From positions 1 through 64,000 of the forward strand of contig JACPOA010000085.1 of the NCBI GenBank assembly GCA_016185205.1: DNA of 64,000 nucleotides, given 5' to 3'. The number at the start of each line of letters is the position of its first letter. The first letter of the stretch is position 1. The stretch is from Hyphomicrobiales bacterium. GTDB taxonomy: Bacteria > Pseudomonadota > Alphaproteobacteria > Rhizobiales > Xanthobacteraceae. The notes below the pieces were generated by a model. The model was not told the DNA's origin, did no database searches, and was given only the letters and a program-made list of their open reading frames with translations. Below are positions 63,323 through 64,000 of this stretch, one piece after another. The translations under genes and the position numbers were made by a program.

Positions 63323-63626
63323 GGCATGGCTCCCTGTTGGTCGACTTCGGTCGACTTGTTGATTGGCGGGGAGTTTGGGCCGGAAGCGGGGTTTAGGCAA
63401 GGCACGGGGCGAATGGAGCGAGGCGCGGCTTCGCTCAGCCGTTTACTTCCCCATCATCATCGCCGCCGCCATCCAAGACCGCACTAGAATCATTAAATTT
63501 CTAGTGTCCCTTTGATTCCGAAGTTCGCATCAGTGTGTGCCGCAATGTATTGCGAACTTCGGAATCGGGACACTAGTGCATCGGACAGATGTAGACCGGT
63601 GCGCTGCTGGGCTGTTCGCTCGTCGC
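63323..63626. other. intergenic stretch holding a long palindrome
   Basis: No gene is seen. It contains the nested inverted repeats at 63483-63576 described separately. The remainder is leader sequence of the minus-strand gene ending at 63059 and trailer of the one ending at 63627. Confidence 0.5.
63483..63576. repeat. MITE/REP-like long inverted repeat (TAGTGTCCC...GGGACACTA)
   Basis: The left arm, 63501-63529, is CTAGTGTCCC-TTT-GATTCCGAAGTTCGCA. The right arm, 63551-63576, is its reverse complement except for the three extra T. The spacer is 21 bases. A second smaller inverted repeat, CACTAGAA...TTCTAGTG (63483-63506), overlaps the left tip, and CACTAGTG stands at the right tip. This strongly resembles a non-autonomous mobile palindrome, ending in CTAG. 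Confidence 0.72.
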
Positions 63627-63851
63627 CTACGCGTCCAGCATGCGGCGGCGTTCCTCGTACTCGGCTTTGTCGATTTCGCCGCGCGCGAATCGTTCCTTCA
63701 GGATCTGCAGCGCGCTGTCGCCACGCCATTTGCTGCGATGCCCGCGCATCATGAAATACATCATGAGCCCGCCGCCGGCCATCAGCACGATCATGATGAT
63801 GGGCCCGTAATGAAGCCAAGGTGCCGGCCCGTAGTCGCTCCACCACCACAT
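63627..63851 (-). CDS. small membrane protein with SHOCT-type C-terminus
   Basis: 74 aa from ATG at 63851, with GGAGG 6 bases upstream. WWWSDYGPAPWLHYGP, then one transmembrane helix IIMIVLMAGGGLMMYFMM, then ALQILKERFARGEIDKAEYE and ERRRMLDA, the SHOCT (short C-terminal) motif. Small SHOCT membrane proteins are common, with no fixed function; the domain may bind oligomeric partners. Confidence 0.82.
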   Translation of the reverse strand: MWWWSDYGPAPWLHYGPIIMIVLMAGGGLMMYFMMRGHRSKWRGDSALQILKERFARGEIDKAEYEERRRMLDA

Positions 63852-63961
63852 GGCAACCTCCATTGGGTGGCGGCAGTCTGCGCGCGGCGCCGGCACGCGA
63901 TATTGATCTGGATCAACCTAGGCGTGCAAGCGACGATTGCGAACCGGCAATGACTGCGGCA

Positions 63962-64000
63962 TCAGTTGAACTTCAGGCCGGCCGCCTTGGCGAGAGCGAC
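63962..64000 (-). CDS. 3' end of a gene, possibly Bug/TctC-type binding protein (partial)
   Basis: Reading inward from the window edge on the minus strand gives VALAKAAGLKFN and a stop at 63962. Many Bug-family binding proteins end in a similar ..AKAAGLKF.. pattern, so this may be another one. Too short to be sure. Confidence 0.4.
   Translation of the reverse strand, partial: VALAKAAGLKFN

Overview
The window looks like a chromosomal segment of an alphaproteobacterium, most likely order Hyphomicrobiales (Bradyrhizobium / Rhodopseudomonas / Pseudolabrys-like). The grounds are the GC-rich right half, the mix of Liv-type ABC, Bug and IclR genes, small Gly-rich secreted proteins, and intergenic palindromes of a kind common in that order. 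Genus is inference. No rRNA, tRNA or CRISPR array was seen.

Region 1 (1-40.8 kb) is a large surface-polysaccharide locus with visibly lower GC than the rest, mostly on the + strand, with many ATGA/GTGA stop-start overlaps. It starts with the tail of an IS66-type transposase that truncates a methyltransferase gene. Next come an asparagine-synthase-like amidotransferase, about ten glycosyltransferases (GT2, GT4-like and one GT10/fucosyltransferase-like), a Wzm/Wzt ABC exporter whose ATPase has a C-terminal glycan-binding-type domain, and a YdcF-like protein. The locus also holds four FkbM methyltransferases, several other methyltransferases, an SGNH-fold protein, two diverged carbamoyltransferases and a Wzy-like polytopic membrane protein. 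One carbamoyltransferase follows an SxtJ-like protein and a 50-aa DUF5989/SxtK-like protein. The right part (33.4-40.8 kb) supplies and lipid-links sugars: galE, a GtrB-like GT2, a UDP-sugar dehydrogenase, a CapD/WbpM-like epimerase/dehydratase and gmhA, closed by a clear terminator. Together these predict a heavily methylated and carbamoylated exported glycan. Between 17.75 and 20.2 kb lies a gene graveyard with remnants of an FkbM gene, a multiply broken methyltransferase and a glycosyltransferase-like gene.

Region 2 (40.8-54.8 kb) is GC-rich and catabolic. A long minus-strand operon runs IclR regulator, cyclase, cupin, SDR, 3-hydroxyacyl-CoA-dehydrogenase-like protein, Liv-type ABC importer (substrate-binding protein, G, F, H, M), amidohydrolase, and tartrate/isopropylmalate-type dehydrogenase. 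A second amidohydrolase is divergent from the regulator, and a D-2-hydroxyacid dehydrogenase converges on it. The substrate is not identifiable from sequence alone; an aromatic or hydroxy acid is plausible.

Region 3 (55-64 kb) holds ettA followed by a Bug-type binding protein and a VapBC-like pair. Two extra copies of the 3' end of ettA lie at 58.2 and 59.2 kb, and the first of them replaces the end of vapC. After this come a UPF0114 membrane protein, a lytic transglycosylase, three related small exported proteins, a small Cys-rich exported protein, a SHOCT-like protein and several palindromic intergenic repeats. Many other open frames are mirror-frame shadows of GC-rich genes and are omitted.
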